From Clostridiaceae bacterium (GTDB taxonomy: Bacteria; Bacillota; Clostridia; Peptostreptococcales; Peptostreptococcaceae): a DNA stretch of 50,682 nt. Below are positions 28,728 to 36,841 of this stretch, piece after piece. The notes under the pieces are model-generated. The model worked only from the letters and a program-made list of their open reading frames with translations, was not told where the DNA came from and searched no databases. The stretch is from assembly GCA_902362365.1 (NCBI GenBank), contig CABIVQ010000020.1:1-50682 (forward strand), read 5' to 3'. A program made the translations under genes and the position numbers. The number at the start of each line of letters is the position of its first letter. The stretch's first letter is position 1.

Positions 28728-30080
28728 ATGAGTGGACTATTAGTAAACTTAGAACATGCTATAACGAATATGTCAGATTTTATATGGCCAATATTCTTAC
28801 CATTTATATTGATAATCGGAGCCATAACATCAATTAGGACGATATTTATAATTCAAAGACAAACTACAAATCCGTCAAGTTTGAAATTGAAAAATGTAAT
28901 AGGTCCAGCATCTATATCATTAGGTGCGATGATAGGAACAGGAGCTATTATAGGCGTTCTAGGAGCTTTATCTAAGCTATCGGCATCAGGACAAAGAAAT
29001 ATAGAATCTATGGCTATTTGGGCACTAATAGGATCTATTATAATGATTCCTGTTTCATACTCAGAGACATTGAATTCTAAGGTCATGAAAAAGATGCCTA
29101 AAGAATATATATCAATGTTAATATCACCTTTATTTGGAAAATTGTATGCAGTATGCTTTGTAATATTAGCAGTCTTTGGATTTGGAGGATTTCAATTTAG
29201 TGGAATAGATTCTGTATCATCTATACTAATAAATAGATTTGGAAGAATACAACTTTCTTTAATACAAAGATATTTATTTATTGTAATACCAGTAATAGTA
29301 GTTGTCTCTATACTAGTACTTTCTAAAAAACATGAATTATTTATAAATGCGATGACTTATATGATAGGGACTGCTATAGTAGGATACTTTCTATTCTTTA
29401 CTATATTTTTAATTAAGACGGCATCATATGTTCCGGTATATTTTAGTAGCATGATTGAAGGGATGATGAACCCTATTAATGCTATGATGGGTGTTCCTTT
29501 AGGTTTTATATTAGGTCTTCAAAAGGTTATACAAACAGCAGAGACTGGATTAGGAGCTCTTGCTATGGCAGTTCAAGAATCAGACTCTGAACCTAGAGAA
29601 GCTGCTATGATATCATTAATACCTACGATAGTTACAGTTGTAGTATCTATTGTAGTTACTTCATATATAGCATCATATGGGGTAAATGAGGGTATAATCA
29701 TATTCCCAGCAGATGCAGTTACTAGATTAACACAGTACTTTGGAACAGCTCAAAATGTTACAGGAATATTTGGGCTAATAGTATTATCTGCATTTACGGT
29801 ACTATCAGCTTTAACTACAATACTTGGTTCATATTACTATTTAACTAAATTATTTAAGGATAATTCAATAAATAGAAATATATTAATATATTTGATTCTG
29901 GTTATACTAGCAGGAACTTTAGCTGTATTCGGTGCAAACGTAGTATTTGATGCAGTTGACTTATTATTATTTGTTTTATGTGGAATAAATGTTACTGCCC
30001 TTACTATATTTACATTTAACAGATGGAAAGATTATATACTGGATGATTATGAAAATAATGATAATAGAAAGATATTATAA
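28728..30080 (+). CDS. AGCS-like sodium:amino-acid symporter A
   Basis: The 450-residue membrane protein looks like a divergent alanine/glycine:cation symporter (AGCS). Evidence is the early GPASISLGAMIGTGAIIGVLGA segment, the TAETGLGALAMAVQESDSEP motif followed by a helix (the place of the AGCS NEAGLG signature) and the C-terminal LTTILGSYYYLTKLF. About eleven hydrophobic segments are visible. The substrate is unknown. It is strongly similar to AGCS-B (33692-35026). Phenylalanines in the shared FGFGGFQF are all TTT here but TTC in AGCS-B. AGGAGG lies 7 bases before the ATG. Confidence 0.75.
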   Translation: MSGLLVNLEHAITNMSDFIWPIFLPFILIIGAITSIRTIFIIQRQTTNPSSLKLKNVIGPASISLGAMIGTGAIIGVLGALSKLSASGQRNIESMAIWALIGSIIMIPVSYSETLNSKVMKKMPKEYISMLISPLFGKLYAVCFVILAVFGFGGFQFSGIDSVSSILINRFGRIQLSLIQRYLFIVIPVIVVVSILVLSKKHELFINAMTYMIGTAIVGYFLFFTIFLIKTASYVPVYFSSMIEGMMNPINAMMGVPLGFILGLQKVIQTAETGLGALAMAVQESDSEPREAAMISLIPTIVTVVVSIVVTSYIASYGVNEGIIIFPADAVTRLTQYFGTAQNVTGIFGLIVLSAFTVLSALTTILGSYYYLTKLFKDNSINRNILIYLILVILAGTLAVFGANVVFDAVDLLLFVLCGINVTALTIFTFNRWKDYILDDYENNDNRKIL

Positions 30081-30085
30081 TAGAA

Positions 30086-30121
30086 TAAAAAGTGGACTAT
30101 TGACCTAGTCCACTTTTTTAT
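30086..30121. terminator. Bidirectional terminator between AGCS-A and MFS-B
   Basis: AAAAGTGGACTA pairs with TAGTCCACTTTT around a 6-base loop, with T runs on both strands between converging genes. Confidence 0.88.
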
Positions 30122-30129
30122 TAAAAAAA

Positions 30130-31440
30130 TTAAGATATTTTCTTAGTTTCTACTGCATTAGTCTCTTTATTCATTTTTATTATTGAACTAGTAGAGAATA
30201 TTAATCCAGAGTACGCTATTACAGCATATACTAAAGTACATATCCAACCAGTAGTGAAACCAGATTTATCAACTATTAAACCAAATAATGTAGAACCTGA
30301 ACCGAATCCTAATGCAAAGAATATTTGAACGATACCTAATATAGTACCGAATTCTTTATTACCAAATAAAGCACCAGTCATATAAGAAGGTCCTATTATA
30401 TAAGAGAACATTGATATACCTAAAGATATTGCAAATACAAAACCAAGTATATTCATTTGTGGTACAAATATTAAGCATAATCCACAAACTATAACTAGCA
30501 TACCTGCTAATACAAGAGATTTAGTTATCCCAAGTTTATCAAATAAAACTCCACCGAATAAATTTCCGAACATAGAACAGAATCCAAATAAAGAAGCAAC
30601 TGTAGCAGCTCCTAATAAAAACTTACCACTTTGTTCTAGGCCTTGTAAATAAGGTATAAATTGTAGAGCCATTCCACCTACATATAAACCTACGAATAAG
30701 AACGATCCAGCGAATATCCAGAATGATTTCATTTTACTTACTTCTGCGAAAGTATATCCCCAGTTAGAAGAAGTACTAGAATTATCTTTATTTTTATTCT
30801 TTTTAGAAACATTAGCTGCTAATTCAGCTTGAGATTTTGGTAATCTTATTATAAATAAAGCTACTGGTAAAGCAACAGCAACGGCTAATATACCGAATCT
30901 TAAGTAAGCCCCTTTATATCCTATAGTTGGATCGTTAAGCCATTTACCAGCTAGTAATTGAAGGAACATGTTTCCTAAACCACCACCAGAGAATGCAAGA
31001 CCCATAGCTAAACCTTTATTTTCAGTGAACCAGCTGTTTATAAGTGTAGGAACACCTATAGCAGAAATTATAGCACAACCTATTTGAACTAATATAGATA
31101 AAGCATAGTAAGCAAATATATTTCCACCTGCTAATGAGAATGCAGCAAATGAACCACTAAGTAATAATACACCAAATATATAAAGTAATTTTACATTTAG
31201 TTTAGGATTAGAATATAACTTACCTATAGCAGGAGAACATACTGCTGACACTACTGTACCTATAGTAAATATTAATGAGAACTGAGTAAAACTGAACCCT
31301 TCACCTGAAGTTACAAAGTTTGTAAATGCTGGTTGTATGTTAGCTGCTATAGAGTATGGTACAGCTTGAATAAGCATACAAGCAACCACTATAGCCCAGC
31401 CATAGAAAAATGTTTTCTTATTGTTTTTCACGTTTTCCAT
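30130..31440 (-). CDS. OFA-type MFS transporter B
   Basis: With the start corrected to the ATG at 31440 (AAAGAGG just upstream) the protein has 436 residues, exactly the length of paralogue A. It shows the same FYGWAIVVACMLIQAVPYS start, GVPTLINSWFTENKGLAMGL in helices 4-5, the AGKWLNDPTIGYKGAYLRFG loop and the C-terminal KMNKETN tail. Twelve helices with a central charged KKNKNKDN linker are seen. The substrate is unknown. It is divergent from regulator B across a 376-base region; the earlier ATG at 31479 would lie inside the shared element at 31469-31489. Confidence 0.85.
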   Translation of the reverse strand: MENVKNNKKTFFYGWAIVVACMLIQAVPYSIAANIQPAFTNFVTSGEGFSFTQFSLIFTIGTVVSAVCSPAIGKLYSNPKLNVKLLYIFGVLLLSGSFAAFSLAGGNIFAYYALSILVQIGCAIISAIGVPTLINSWFTENKGLAMGLAFSGGGLGNMFLQLLAGKWLNDPTIGYKGAYLRFGILAVAVALPVALFIIRLPKSQAELAANVSKKNKNKDNSSTSSNWGYTFAEVSKMKSFWIFAGSFLFVGLYVGGMALQFIPYLQGLEQSGKFLLGAATVASLFGFCSMFGNLFGGVLFDKLGITKSLVLAGMLVIVCGLCLIFVPQMNILGFVFAISLGISMFSYIIGPSYMTGALFGNKEFGTILGIVQIFFALGFGSGSTLFGLIVDKSGFTTGWICTLVYAVIAYSGLIFSTSSIIKMNKETNAVETKKIS

Positions 31441-31468
31441 AGTAAATACCTCTTTACTGTTATATTTG

Positions 31469-31489
31469 TTGGCGAACAATACATAACAA
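31469..31489 (+). repeat. Shared element, copy 1 (upstream of MFS-B)
   Basis: TTGGCGAACAATACATAACA plus one base is repeated with 18 of 21 identities at 33472-33492 before AGCS-B. It lies about 30 bases upstream of the MFS-B start, so it is an operator or leader candidate tying the two genes to one regulator. The rest of the 31441-31816 intergenic region holds the regulator B promoter and is otherwise very AT-rich. Confidence 0.45.
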
Positions 31490-31753
31490 AATTATTTTAA
31501 TATAAACTAGTTTGAAATTAACTTATAATAAATTTATATTATTTATGAAAGAATAACTATTAATAAATAATTTATAGGTTATAAAGTTATAATAAGTTAA
31601 AAATAAAACTTCGTATATAACGATAACATAAAAATATACTTATCAACAAACGAAATATAATGATAAAGATTGAATTAAAATGAGTCAATTTTGTCAAGAA
31701 TATCTGTTATTAGATAAAAAATGACTATTTTCGGTAAAATTCAGCGCTCAAAG

Positions 31754-31782
31754 TTGTGTATGCAATTTGTCTGTGATATTAT
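31754..31782 (+). promoter_or_regulatory. Promoter of regulator B
   Basis: TTGTGT (31754-31759), a 17-base spacer and TATTAT (31777-31782), 35 bases before the ATG. Confidence 0.55.
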
Positions 31783-31816
31783 GAAATAAGTAAATTTTAG
31801 ATAGGAGGGTTAGTAA

Positions 31817-33325
31817 ATGAATGAAAAAGAATTTGGAAAATTAATTGAAAAATTAATTTATTTTTCGGGACAAAAAAATTACTCTCTAGCTACGGAATTA
31901 GGGTACGATGTATCTTATATAAGTAAGTGGATTAATTCGACGATGTTACCCTCAGCTAAAAATATTAAAAATATAATTAAAATAACATCTAACTTTATAG
32001 TTGACTCTTCAAGCGACTCTTCACTAGATGATATGATTAATTACTTTGAAATTGACTTAAATAATAAAAGTGATAAAGGTTCTAAAACTACAATTTTAAA
32101 AGAGGTTATAGAGAAGAAGTTAGATAAATCATATTCATATAGTTACAATAAACATAATAAAAAATCTCATAAATATGATGATAGAAATAATAGCATTCAA
32201 AGGATAAATCCAACTCTTAGGAAAAAATACTTAGATGCTGAAGTTTTGAGTCATATTGATGAAGTTGGTTTTTCAAATATAACAGTAATTTGTAATTTAT
32301 TTTCTTTAAGTAAAGATGATAAAGTACATATAGCGGGTATCAGAAGGTGCGAAAAACAATATGATGACAGAGACAATTTGAATATGAAGTTCCTAATAAG
32401 TTTTGATGAAAGTATAAAAGATATAGTATTTGATGTTATGTTATTTATAAGTATGGTCACATCAAAAGGTCGTGTAAATGTGGAACTATATAGTTGCGAA
32501 TTTTCTTCAAATACTTTAATTGCTGTGGTAAAGAATAAATATAGTCATACGGCTATATACAATAATACTAGATGTATATCATCTATAACTTCAACGGATG
32601 AAGATGTAGTTAATCAAATGTATGATACTTTAGAAGAGATGATAAGTACTCAAAGTAGGGCAACATTTTTAAATCGGACACCTAAACAATTTATTATAAA
32701 TCAAGACTATATGAATTATATAATGGATCAAGATATAAGTATAGTTATGGGTGATTTAACTGAGTTATTTATGCCATCAGACTTATTTTTAGAATTAGGT
32801 GAAGACTTATTTGCAGACAATAAGGATGTCTTATTAAAACTAAAAAGAATAGATACTATATTACAAAATTTTACTTACAAATCAGATTTAAATATTTTTA
32901 TGTATGAATCAGCATTTAGAAACTATGTAACTAATGGAAATATTAAATTCTTTAATAAAGTAATAACATTAAATATTGAGCAAAGGAAAAGACATCTTCA
33001 GCATATGAAAAAACTATTGGATGAAAAAGAAAATATAAATATTAGATTTATAGAAAACTCACTGATAGATGATATTAAAAGTGATGAGAATCATTCCCTA
33101 TATATATCAAGGAATATGTCTTTCTTAGTTGAAAATTATAATGGGATAAGTGGTAACTATTTAATTGTTAAAGATAAACGATTAGATAAAATATTTAAAA
33201 GTTTCTTTAGTGAGGTATCTATAGAAAGAAAAAAGGTTGCAGAAGATGATAAAGAGGAAACTAAGAAAATAGTATCAGATGCTTTAAGATATATTGAAAT
33301 TATAAATAATAATATAATTATATAA
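31817..33325 (+). CDS. Large HTH regulator B, unknown effector domain
   Basis: The 502-residue protein has an N-terminal Cro/CI-like helix-turn-helix (residues about 5-60, with LGYDVSYISKWINSTMLPS as turn and recognition helix). Then come a conserved SSLDDMINYFEID segment, a charged linker (about 80-130) and a long C-terminal region that I cannot assign to a known family. It is paralogous to regulator C: they share LGYD-SYI-KWI-S--LPS-K and, later, TYKS-L---YE and H-SLY-SR/P-SLYLSR blocks. It has no signal peptide or membrane segment. AGGAGG precedes the ATG. It lies between MFS-B (divergent) and AGCS-B (same strand), so control of these transporters is inferred. Confidence 0.7.
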   Translation: MNEKEFGKLIEKLIYFSGQKNYSLATELGYDVSYISKWINSTMLPSAKNIKNIIKITSNFIVDSSSDSSLDDMINYFEIDLNNKSDKGSKTTILKEVIEKKLDKSYSYSYNKHNKKSHKYDDRNNSIQRINPTLRKKYLDAEVLSHIDEVGFSNITVICNLFSLSKDDKVHIAGIRRCEKQYDDRDNLNMKFLISFDESIKDIVFDVMLFISMVTSKGRVNVELYSCEFSSNTLIAVVKNKYSHTAIYNNTRCISSITSTDEDVVNQMYDTLEEMISTQSRATFLNRTPKQFIINQDYMNYIMDQDISIVMGDLTELFMPSDLFLELGEDLFADNKDVLLKLKRIDTILQNFTYKSDLNIFMYESAFRNYVTNGNIKFFNKVITLNIEQRKRHLQHMKKLLDEKENINIRFIENSLIDDIKSDENHSLYISRNMSFLVENYNGISGNYLIVKDKRLDKIFKSFFSEVSIERKKVAEDDKEETKKIVSDALRYIEIINNNIII

Positions 33326-33431
33326 TCTATTTAATAAGTCGACATTTTAATAGCCTATATATATAATAGGAAGGAAAAAAATATAGAGTAAAATGTAGTA
33401 ATTTAAATATAAAAAAATAAATGATAAATGC

Positions 33432-33461
33432 TTGACAATTATTGATAAATGTTGATAAAAT
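33432..33461 (+). promoter_or_regulatory. Promoter of the AGCS-B gene
   Basis: TTGACA (33432-33437), an 18-base spacer and TAAAAT (33456-33461). TGATAAATG occurs twice around it (33422 and 33443). It implies a leader of about 220 bases. Confidence 0.6.
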
Positions 33462-33471
33462 TAACTAGAAA

Positions 33472-33492
33472 TTGGCGAATAATATGTAACAA
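33472..33492 (+). repeat. Shared element, copy 2 (AGCS-B leader)
   Basis: TTGGCGAATAATATGTAACA plus one base is near-identical to the copy before MFS-B. It begins about at the expected transcription start, so it could be an operator or the 5' end of the leader RNA. Confidence 0.45.
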
Positions 33493-33626
33493 GATAAAAC
33501 TTGTTAGTTAAAATTTTTACGACTTTTTAATTTGAATAATTGATCAGTCTTACAAAAAAATTGTAATTATAAAACAATTTTTTGTATGATATTTTAACTA
33601 TATATAGACATTATCTTGTTTTTTTA
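33488..33626 (+). promoter_or_regulatory. Candidate structured leader RNA of AGCS-B
   Basis: Nested perfect complements are present. AACAAGATAA (33488-33497) pairs with TTATCTTGTT (33611-33620), and the G at 33618 is followed by seven T residues. TAGTTAAAAT (33505-33514) pairs with ATTTTAACTA (33591-33600), GACT (33521) with AGTC (33546), and TACAAAAAA-TTGT (33551) with ACAATTTTTTGTA (33574). A local AACAAG/CTTGTT hairpin (33488-33505) would compete with the closing stem. The closing stem plus T run looks like a terminator, so attenuation is inferred. It matches no riboswitch class known to me, including the glycine riboswitch. Confidence 0.5.
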
Positions 33627-33691
33627 TTGCTATTTTATTTAAGGTTTACTTAAAGGAAATTATAAAATAATTATTAAAGGAGACAAGACGC

Positions 33692-35026
33692 ATGTTACAT
33701 CAATTAGAAGCCGTAATAACGGGTATTTCTGATGCAGTTTGGCCAGTATTCTTACCATTCATGTTAATAGTTGGTGCATTTACATCTATAAGAACTATAT
33801 TCATGATACAAAAGAAAGCTACTAGACCAGCTGGATTAAAATTCAAAAACATAATAGGGCCAGCATCTATATCTTTAGGTGCTATGATAGGTACAGGAGC
33901 TATAATAGGGGTTCTTGGTGCTTTATCTAAATTCTATGCTTCAGGTGAGGTAAACGTTGAATCAATGGCTATATGGGCTTTAATAGGGGCTTGTATAATG
34001 GTTCCAGTTTCTTACTCTGAGACTTTAAACTCTAAAATAATGGGTAAAAGCCCAAAAGAGTATATAGGTGAATTAATAAATCCTAAATTAGGAATGGTTT
34101 ACGCTGTATGTTTCGTTGCTTTAGCAGTATTCGGATTCGGTGGATTCCAATTCTCTGGTATAGATTCAGTTGCTAAATTAGTTACTGATCAATTTATGGG
34201 AATGAACCTTACTTTAGTTCAAAGATACATGTTCATAGTTGTACCAGTAATAGCAGTAGTTGCTGCACTAGTATTATCTAAGAAGCATGAAATATTCATG
34301 AACGCTATGACTTATATGATAGGAACTGCAGTTGCTGGTTACTTCATATTTTTTACATTATTCGTTATAAAAACTTCAGGATACATTCCAACTTACTTTG
34401 CTAATGTATTAGAAGGTATGACTAATCCTGTAAATGGATTCTCAGGAATAATGTTAGGATTCGTATTAGGTATGCAAAAAGTATTACAAACTGCTGAAAC
34501 TGGTTTAGGGGCTTTAGCTATGGCAGCTCAAGAAGCTGACACTCAACCAAGAGAAGCAGCTATGATATCTTTAATACCAACAATAATAACAGTTGTAGTA
34601 TCTATAGTAGTTACTTCTTATATAGCTTCTTATGGTATAGACGCTGGAATAATAACATTCCAAGGTGGAGCAGCTGAGAGATTAGCTGAGTACTTCGGAA
34701 CAGCTCAACAAGTAACTGGTATGTTTGGACTAGTTGTATTATGTGCATTTACAGTATTATCTGCATTAACAACTATATTAGGTTCTTATTACTACATGAC
34801 AAAGTTATTCAAGCAAAACCATATAAATAAGAATATAGCAATATACTTAGTATTAATAATAGCTGCTGGTACTTTAGCAGTATTCGGAGCTAACGTAGTA
34901 TTCGAAGCAGTTGACTTATTATTATTCGTTCTTTGCGGAATAAACGTTACTGCATTAGCTATATTTACAATCAAAAAGTGGAAAGATTATGTAATAACTG
35001 ATAAAGAAGATAAGAAAATAGCTTAA
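33692..35026 (+). CDS. AGCS-like sodium:amino-acid symporter B
   Basis: The 444-residue membrane protein is a close paralogue of AGCS-A, sharing GPASISLGAMIGTGAIIGVLGA, FGFGGFQFSGIDSV and TAETGLGALAMAAQEADTQP. About eleven hydrophobic segments are seen. Its codons are much more biased than those of AGCS-A (for example TTC for phenylalanine and GCT/GCA for alanine), which suggests high expression. It is preceded by a promoter and a long structured leader and followed by a strong terminator, so it is probably monocistronic although it lies after regulator B. The substrate is unknown; a small amino acid such as alanine or glycine is the family default. Confidence 0.77.
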   Translation: MLHQLEAVITGISDAVWPVFLPFMLIVGAFTSIRTIFMIQKKATRPAGLKFKNIIGPASISLGAMIGTGAIIGVLGALSKFYASGEVNVESMAIWALIGACIMVPVSYSETLNSKIMGKSPKEYIGELINPKLGMVYAVCFVALAVFGFGGFQFSGIDSVAKLVTDQFMGMNLTLVQRYMFIVVPVIAVVAALVLSKKHEIFMNAMTYMIGTAVAGYFIFFTLFVIKTSGYIPTYFANVLEGMTNPVNGFSGIMLGFVLGMQKVLQTAETGLGALAMAAQEADTQPREAAMISLIPTIITVVVSIVVTSYIASYGIDAGIITFQGGAAERLAEYFGTAQQVTGMFGLVVLCAFTVLSALTTILGSYYYMTKLFKQNHINKNIAIYLVLIIAAGTLAVFGANVVFEAVDLLLFVLCGINVTALAIFTIKKWKDYVITDKEDKKIA

Positions 35027-35041
35027 TACTATTTTTAGATA

Positions 35042-35072
35042 AAAGAGCATCTTGTACAAGATGCTCTTTATT
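35042..35072 (+). terminator. Intrinsic terminator after AGCS-B
   Basis: AAAGAGCATCTTG and CAAGATGCTCTTT form a perfect 13-bp stem around TA, followed by a T-rich tail. Confidence 0.85.
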
Positions 35073-35118
35073 CATATAAATATATTTTGAGTGATTATAT
35101 TTAAAGATTATAAAATAA

Positions 35119-35688
35119 TTAGGAAATAAGCCGTTTATAAGAGTTTTTGTAAATGTAGATGAAATAGATTTAGATTTGTTACAAAATCCAATGATATAGA
35201 TGGTATATTAGATGCAAAACATAATGGCCACACAGAGGTTAGATTTAGTATAAATACTCCTAGAGTAATTAATGAGTATGAGTACTATACGGCCTCTTCT
35301 GACAAGAGGATTGAAGCTGCAGCTAAAGTTGCATATGCAGGGTATAAAATAGGCTTTATAATCGCTATTGTTTTTTTTATATGATAACGGGAAGGAAGAA
35401 TATAGGGCGTTAATTAATAGTATAAAAGAAAAGCTACCGAAAGATATAGAAGAATTGATATTTGAAGTAATATCGCATAGATAAACTATAAAAGTGAAGA
35501 ATAGGATAGTTAACATATTCCCTAAAACAACTTTGTCTATGGATGATGAAAATAGGAAATACAAATATGGGCAATTTGGATATGGAAAGTATGTATATAC
35601 AAAAGAGGAATTAGCAGAGATGAAAGACTTTTTTCAGAACGAGATTAAGTTAGTTTTTCCAAATAGTATTATTAAGTATATTATATAG
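35119..35688 (+). pseudogene. splB: Decayed spore photoproduct lyase gene (splB)
   Basis: Pieces of SplB appear in several frames. LGNKPFIRVFVNVDEI starts at 35119; then, after an internal deletion and frame change at about 35165-35172, RFVTKSNDIDGILDAKHNGH and TEVRFSINTPRVINEY follow, with KIGFIIA. Another frame change lies in the T run near 35370, then YDNGKEEYRALINSIKEKL and FEVISHR. A TAA at 35482-35484 interrupts the phase before KNRIVNIFPKTTLSMDDENR and KYKYGQFGYGKYVY at the C-terminus. SplB repairs UV spore photoproduct in germinating endospores using radical SAM chemistry. The N-terminal half, with the radical SAM cysteines, is gone, so this copy cannot function. Confidence 0.85.
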
Positions 35689-35771
35689 AGTGGATATTAC
35701 AAGTTATTTGTGAATAAATATTAGTAGATTTCAAAAAGTCTTACTGAGTGTATTAAAAGGGGGATAAATAT

Positions 35772-36035
35772 ATGAGGATGAAATTTAAAAATCATAAGAA
35801 TAATAGAGTTAATGACAGTAGTATACCGAATGTGTTAGCTTTTGGTTTCATAAGAAACTTTTTAAGTGAAAAAGAGTATAAAGATATAAGAGAAGAATAT
35901 TTTATTGGTGATTTGAATAAATCTCAGATAAATCAAGCAATGAGTGATATTAAATGGTTATTTAGAAACTATAAAGGGTTAGATGTAATGACTATAGAAG
36001 ATGCTAAAGGTGATATTACCAAATTTATACTTTAG
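35772..36035 (+). CDS. Small hypothetical protein
   Basis: I do not recognise this 87-residue protein. It is basic at the N-terminus (MKFKNHKNNR), has no membrane segment, and its body (FLSEKEYKDIREEY, NKSQINQAMSDIKWLF) looks helical. AAGGGGGAT about 6 bases before the ATG at 35772 supports translation; a second ATG two codons later is possible. It lies directly after the splB remnant and before the nitroreductase gene. Confidence 0.55.
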   Translation: MRMKFKNHKNNRVNDSSIPNVLAFGFIRNFLSEKEYKDIREEYFIGDLNKSQINQAMSDIKWLFRNYKGLDVMTIEDAKGDITKFIL

Positions 36036-36159
36036 GCTGAAATTCCTTATCTATGACTAGTCATATTATAAGTTTTATTATGATATTATATTTTATATAA
36101 ATTTTATTATGGTAAAATAATATTGAAATGATTAATAAAAACAGTTAGGAGAAAATTAG

Positions 36160-36798
36160 ATGAAGGATTTAGATTTTATCTATAAGCGTAAGAGTGTTAG
36201 AAAGTTTAAAGATGAAGAAGTACCAAAAGAAGATATCGTTGAGTTATTAAAAGCAGCTACATATGCTCCTTCGCCAAAACATCAACAAAATTGGCATTTT
36301 ATAGTTCTTCAAAATAAAGAAATGATAGATGAAATGGCTAAAATAGTAAGAGATAGCCATGAAAGAATAGGTTCTATTGCAAAAACTGAAAAAGATCAAA
36401 AGATACATATGAGTGTTATAGACTATTACACTGCATTCAAGAATGCGCCAGTTGTAGTATTAGTATATGGTTGTGAGTATAAGATGATAGAATATAAGAT
36501 ATTAAAAGAGAATAATGCTAGTCAAGAAGTTTTAGATATATTGAAATCTCCACAATCAGGAGCTCAGGCTATTGGAGCAGCGGTTGAAAATTTCTTATTA
36601 GCAGCATCTGCTAAGGGATATTCAACTTGTTACATGACTGGACCGACTCATGCTAAAGTTGAAATAGAAAATCTTATAGGTTTTGATAAGCCAGGTTATG
36701 AATTAATGTCTATGATTGCATTAGGTGTAGGAGAAGAAAATACTCCGAAACAACCTCCTCGTAAACCATTAGAAGAAGTTGTTACATTTATTGACTAA
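36160..36798 (+). CDS. Nitroreductase family protein
   Basis: This is an FMN-dependent oxidoreductase of the nitroreductase family, probably using NAD(P)H; the physiological substrate is unknown. The 212 residues start with IYKRKSVRKFKDEEVPKEDI, the FMN-phosphate-binding RRSVR-type motif, followed by KAATYAPSPKHQQNWHFIVL. AAVENFLLAASAKGYSTCYM and the C-terminal ALGVGEE are also typical. AGGAGA precedes the ATG. It is monocistronic, with a terminator shared with MFS-C. Confidence 0.9.
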   Translation: MKDLDFIYKRKSVRKFKDEEVPKEDIVELLKAATYAPSPKHQQNWHFIVLQNKEMIDEMAKIVRDSHERIGSIAKTEKDQKIHMSVIDYYTAFKNAPVVVLVYGCEYKMIEYKILKENNASQEVLDILKSPQSGAQAIGAAVENFLLAASAKGYSTCYMTGPTHAKVEIENLIGFDKPGYELMSMIALGVGEENTPKQPPRKPLEEVVTFID

Positions 36799-36808
36799 AA
36801 AATATAAT

Positions 36809-36841
36809 GAAAAAGACATGCTCTACAGCATGTCCTTTTTA
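36809..36841. terminator. Bidirectional terminator between nitroreductase and MFS-C
   Basis: AAAAGACATGCT pairs with AGCATGTCCTTTT (one bulge or mismatch) around CTAC, with T and A runs at either end. The MFS-C stop codon abuts it. Confidence 0.8.

Noticed and set aside
33488..33626. A glycine riboswitch or T-box in the AGCS-B leader
   Set aside because: No GGAGAG-type glycine aptamer motif and no T-box GGTGGNACC sequence are present.
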